Positions 15,478-17,312 of a stretch of DNA of 17,312 nt are shown piece after piece. This stretch comes from CAYFSC01 sp964345695 (lineage in GTDB: Bacteria; Bacteroidota; Rhodothermia; Rhodothermales; Salinibacteraceae), in assembly GCA_964345695.1 (NCBI GenBank), contig CAYFSC010000052.1:1-17312 (forward strand), given 5' to 3'. Numbering within the stretch: the first letter of the stretch is position 1; each line of letters begins with the position of its first letter. Position numbers and translations under genes: made by a program. The notes under the pieces were generated by a model. The model was not told the origin of the DNA. It saw only the letters and a list, made by a program, of their open reading frames with translations, and did no database searches.

Positions 15478-16722
15478 ATGCCTACCTCGTCGCCCCCCGC
15501 GCCGGTGTCTGCTCAGAATGGCACGCCGGACCCGCCGCACACCTGGGATCCGGCCAACTTCGACGCACCGGACTACTACCGGCTTGATGACCTGCTTTCG
15601 GAAGACGCCACGGCCATCCGCGACGAGGTGCGGGCGTTTATCACCGACGAGGTCGAGCCGATCATCGAGGAGCATGCGCAGCAGAACACGTTCCCGGAAT
15701 TCCTCATTCCGGCATTCGCGGACCGCGGACTGCTCGGCCCCAACCTGCCGGCAGAGTACGGGGGCGGCGGGCACTCCAACCTCGTGTACGGGCTGATGAT
15801 GCAGGAGGTGGAGCGCTGCGACTCGGGCCTGCGCTCCTTCTGCTCGGTGACGGGCTCGCTCGTCATGTACCCGATCTGGAAGTACGGTTCCGAGGCGCAG
15901 CGCCAGCGGTGGCTGCCGCAACTGGCCGCGGGCGAGGCCATCGGCTGCTTTGGACTGACGGAGCCGCACGTCGGCTCCAACCCAAGCGAAATGCGGACCC
16001 GCGCCCACCGTGACGGCGACGACTGGGTCCTCACGGGCCACAAGCGCTGGTCTACCAATGCCTCCATCGCCGACGTGGCTTTGATCTGGGCGAAGGACGA
16101 GGACGACACGGTCCGCGGCTTCCTTGTCGAAACGGACCGCGACGGCGTCTCCACCCCGACCATCGACGACACCTGGTCGCTGCGTGCTGCAGTGACGAGC
16201 GAGGTGGTGCTCAACGACGTGCGCGTGCCCGACGCCCACCGCCTGCCCGACATCGAAGGCCTGAAGGGGCCGCTCTCGTGCTTGACGCAAGCGCGCTACG
16301 GCATCTGCTGGGGCGTCGTGGGCGCGGCGATGGCCTGTTACGACGCCGCCCGGCAGCACGCCGCCAACCGCGAGCAGTTCGGCAGGCCCATCGGCGGCTT
16401 CCAACTCATGCAGGAGCGCCTCGTCGAGATGGTACAGGAGATCACCAAGGCGCAGCTTCTCAACTGGCGCCTTGGCACGCTCAAAGATGCCGGCACGATG
16501 CGCCCGCAGCAGGTCTCCCTCGCCAAGCGCAACAACTGCGAGATGGCGCTCGAAGTGGCCCGCTCCGCCCGGCAGATGCTGGGCGGCAACGGCGTGACCA
16601 GCATGTACCCGGTGATGCGCCACATGAACAACCTGGAGAGCGTCGTCACCTACGAGGGCACCCACGAGGTGCACACGCTCGTTGTCGGCCAGGACGTTAC
16701 GGGGGAGAATGCCTTCACGTGA
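15478..16722 (+). CDS. gcdH: Glutaryl-CoA dehydrogenase-like acyl-CoA dehydrogenase
   Basis: A 414-residue FAD flavoenzyme of the acyl-CoA dehydrogenase family. It is closest to glutaryl-CoA dehydrogenase, which oxidises and decarboxylates glutaryl-CoA to crotonyl-CoA in lysine, tryptophan and benzoate breakdown. Group-specific features are ERCDSGLRS (E112 and R119, matching the carboxylate-contacting Glu87/Arg94 of the human enzyme), GCFGLTEPHVGSNPSEM near 156-172 (flavin-binding motif), RYGICWGVVGA, KRNNCEMALEVAR, MLGGNG, and YEGTHEVHTLVVG, whose E393 is the catalytic base. The ATG at 15478 fits, with an acidic, Pro-rich N-terminal tail of about 30 residues. There is no other glutarate or electron-transfer-flavoprotein gene nearby, so the substrate rests on residues alone. 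A small unknown gene follows after 56 bp on the same strand. Confidence 0.9.
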   Translation: MPTSSPPAPVSAQNGTPDPPHTWDPANFDAPDYYRLDDLLSEDATAIRDEVRAFITDEVEPIIEEHAQQNTFPEFLIPAFADRGLLGPNLPAEYGGGGHSNLVYGLMMQEVERCDSGLRSFCSVTGSLVMYPIWKYGSEAQRQRWLPQLAAGEAIGCFGLTEPHVGSNPSEMRTRAHRDGDDWVLTGHKRWSTNASIADVALIWAKDEDDTVRGFLVETDRDGVSTPTIDDTWSLRAAVTSEVVLNDVRVPDAHRLPDIEGLKGPLSCLTQARYGICWGVVGAAMACYDAARQHAANREQFGRPIGGFQLMQERLVEMVQEITKAQLLNWRLGTLKDAGTMRPQQVSLAKRNNCEMALEVARSARQMLGGNGVTSMYPVMRHMNNLESVVTYEGTHEVHTLVVGQDVTGENAFT

Positions 16723-16778
16723 TGCGTCCCGTCTCGCGAGTGAATCCGGTCGGCAGACCTTGACGAATCCCTCCCCCC

Positions 16779-17102
16779 ATGGCACACATCCTGTTGACGG
16801 TTGACGTGGACGACGACGCAGCTGACTCCCTGGACCCACTCGTCACGGCGCTGACGGAGGCCGGCTTCCGAGCCATGGAGCCGCGCCGCACGTTCTCCCT
16901 GCGATTCCCGCCGGATCTCGACAGCGACGACCTGCTCGAGCGCATCGCCTATCAGGGACCGGAGTGGTACGTCCGCACCGCCGTCGAGCAGGGGGCCGGC
17001 GACTTGGGAGCGCCCGTCACGGCCGCCTACCTGATCGCCAGCAAGAGCGGGAAAGCCGGCCGACCGACGGCATTTACCGCCGAGCCCAACGGTCCGTCGT
17101 AG
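16779..17102 (+). CDS. Small acidic protein of unknown function
   Basis: A 107-residue protein not recognised as any family. It starts with ATG at 16779 and ends with TAG. The N-terminus is strongly acidic (VDVDDDAADSLD), and the order of likely elements is strand (HILLTVDV), helix (DPLVTALTEAGF), strand (RTFSLRFP), helix (SDDLLERIAYQ), strand (WYVRTAVEQ), then strand (TAAYLIAS). This would fit a small ferredoxin-like alpha/beta fold. There are no membrane segments, signal peptide or metal motifs. It lies 56 bp after the acyl-CoA dehydrogenase, so it is probably co-transcribed. Codon use and GC match the neighbours, which supports it as a real gene. Confidence 0.65.
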   Translation: MAHILLTVDVDDDAADSLDPLVTALTEAGFRAMEPRRTFSLRFPPDLDSDDLLERIAYQGPEWYVRTAVEQGAGDLGAPVTAAYLIASKSGKAGRPTAFTAEPNGPS

Positions 17103-17312
17103 CTGCATGATACGGACTCCAAGTCGCAATGTCGGGATACGTACCGGACTCGCTACGGAGCTTTCTCCTTCCTGTGACACTGCAGATTTGTCCGCAGGAC
17201 GTCGCTGCGCTCCCTCAAACACCGATGATTTGGGCCGCTTCGCGTCCGCCGTCGTCCGGAGGCCCTTGCGGTCATCCTGCGGAGCGCCCGACTCATCGAG
17301 ACCGAAACGACT
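17103..17312. other. Non-coding right end with a 9-bp inverted repeat
   Basis: This 210-bp stretch to the window edge holds no gene I can support. TCCGCAGGA at 17191-17199 is matched by its exact reverse complement TCCTGCGGA at 17275-17283. The heptamer CGGACTC occurs twice near 17113 and 17144. The sequence resembles a dispersed intergenic repeat more than a promoter. No T-rich terminator is seen after the small acidic gene. Confidence 0.35.

Noticed and set aside
15439..16839. 466-residue minus-strand open frame
   Set aside because: Antisense to the acyl-CoA dehydrogenase, which has every family motif on the plus strand.
16650..17222. 190-residue minus-strand open frame over the right-end gap
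   Set aside because: Overlaps both the dehydrogenase end and the small acidic gene. Only its first ~40 residues lie in free sequence, and they look like translated intergenic repeat.
1..17312. Search for tRNA/rRNA genes, CRISPR arrays, insertion sequences, integrases, toxin-antitoxin or defence genes
   Set aside because: None seen by eye on either strand: no cloverleaf-like segment with a CCA or TTCGA arm in a gap, no regularly spaced repeats, no transposase or integrase motifs.

Overview
The window is a GC-rich, gene-dense stretch of chromosome, most likely from a halophilic member of the Rhodothermota/Salinibacter lineage (Bacteroidota sensu lato). Three things point there: an outer-membrane assembly pair (TamA-like Omp85 plus TamB) shows a Gram-negative envelope, many proteins are rich in Asp and Glu, and start sites show no clear Shine-Dalgarno sequence, with several TTG/GTG starts. 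The assignment is from sequence style and family resemblance, not from a database match.

Layout. Nine genes run leftward from about 15277 to the left edge, with gaps of roughly 50-200 bp. In order of transcription they are: a small secreted beta-barrel-like protein (14771-15277), a TamA/BamA-type Omp85 protein with three POTRA domains (12392-14659), a 1722-residue TamB (7148-12316), an AI-2E/PerM-family membrane protein (5617-6951), a two-helix membrane protein with a soluble C-terminal domain (4885-5505), queuine/preQ1 tRNA-guanine transglycosylase (3662-4792), IspH (2257-3495), a class I SAM methyltransferase (1422-2159), and an M20 dipeptidase cut by the left edge (1-1369). A 200-bp divergent region, with a plausible leftward promoter, separates these from two rightward genes: a glutaryl-CoA dehydrogenase-like acyl-CoA dehydrogenase (15478-16722) and a small acidic protein of unknown function (16779-17102). 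The last 210 bp hold no convincing gene.

How the genes relate. The first three leftward genes form an envelope-biogenesis block, in which the Omp85 protein and the TamB bridge should work as a pair and the small barrel is a possible client. The next genes are housekeeping: tRNA queuosine modification, the last step of the MEP isoprenoid pathway, and peptide turnover. I see no tRNA or rRNA gene, insertion sequence, CRISPR array, phage gene or defence system.

Most of the window is ordinary. The best candidate for something unusual is the Tgt enzyme: it keeps the two catalytic aspartates, but all four positions that normally bind the structural zinc are replaced. The second is a regular ~100-residue repeat ladder inside TamB.
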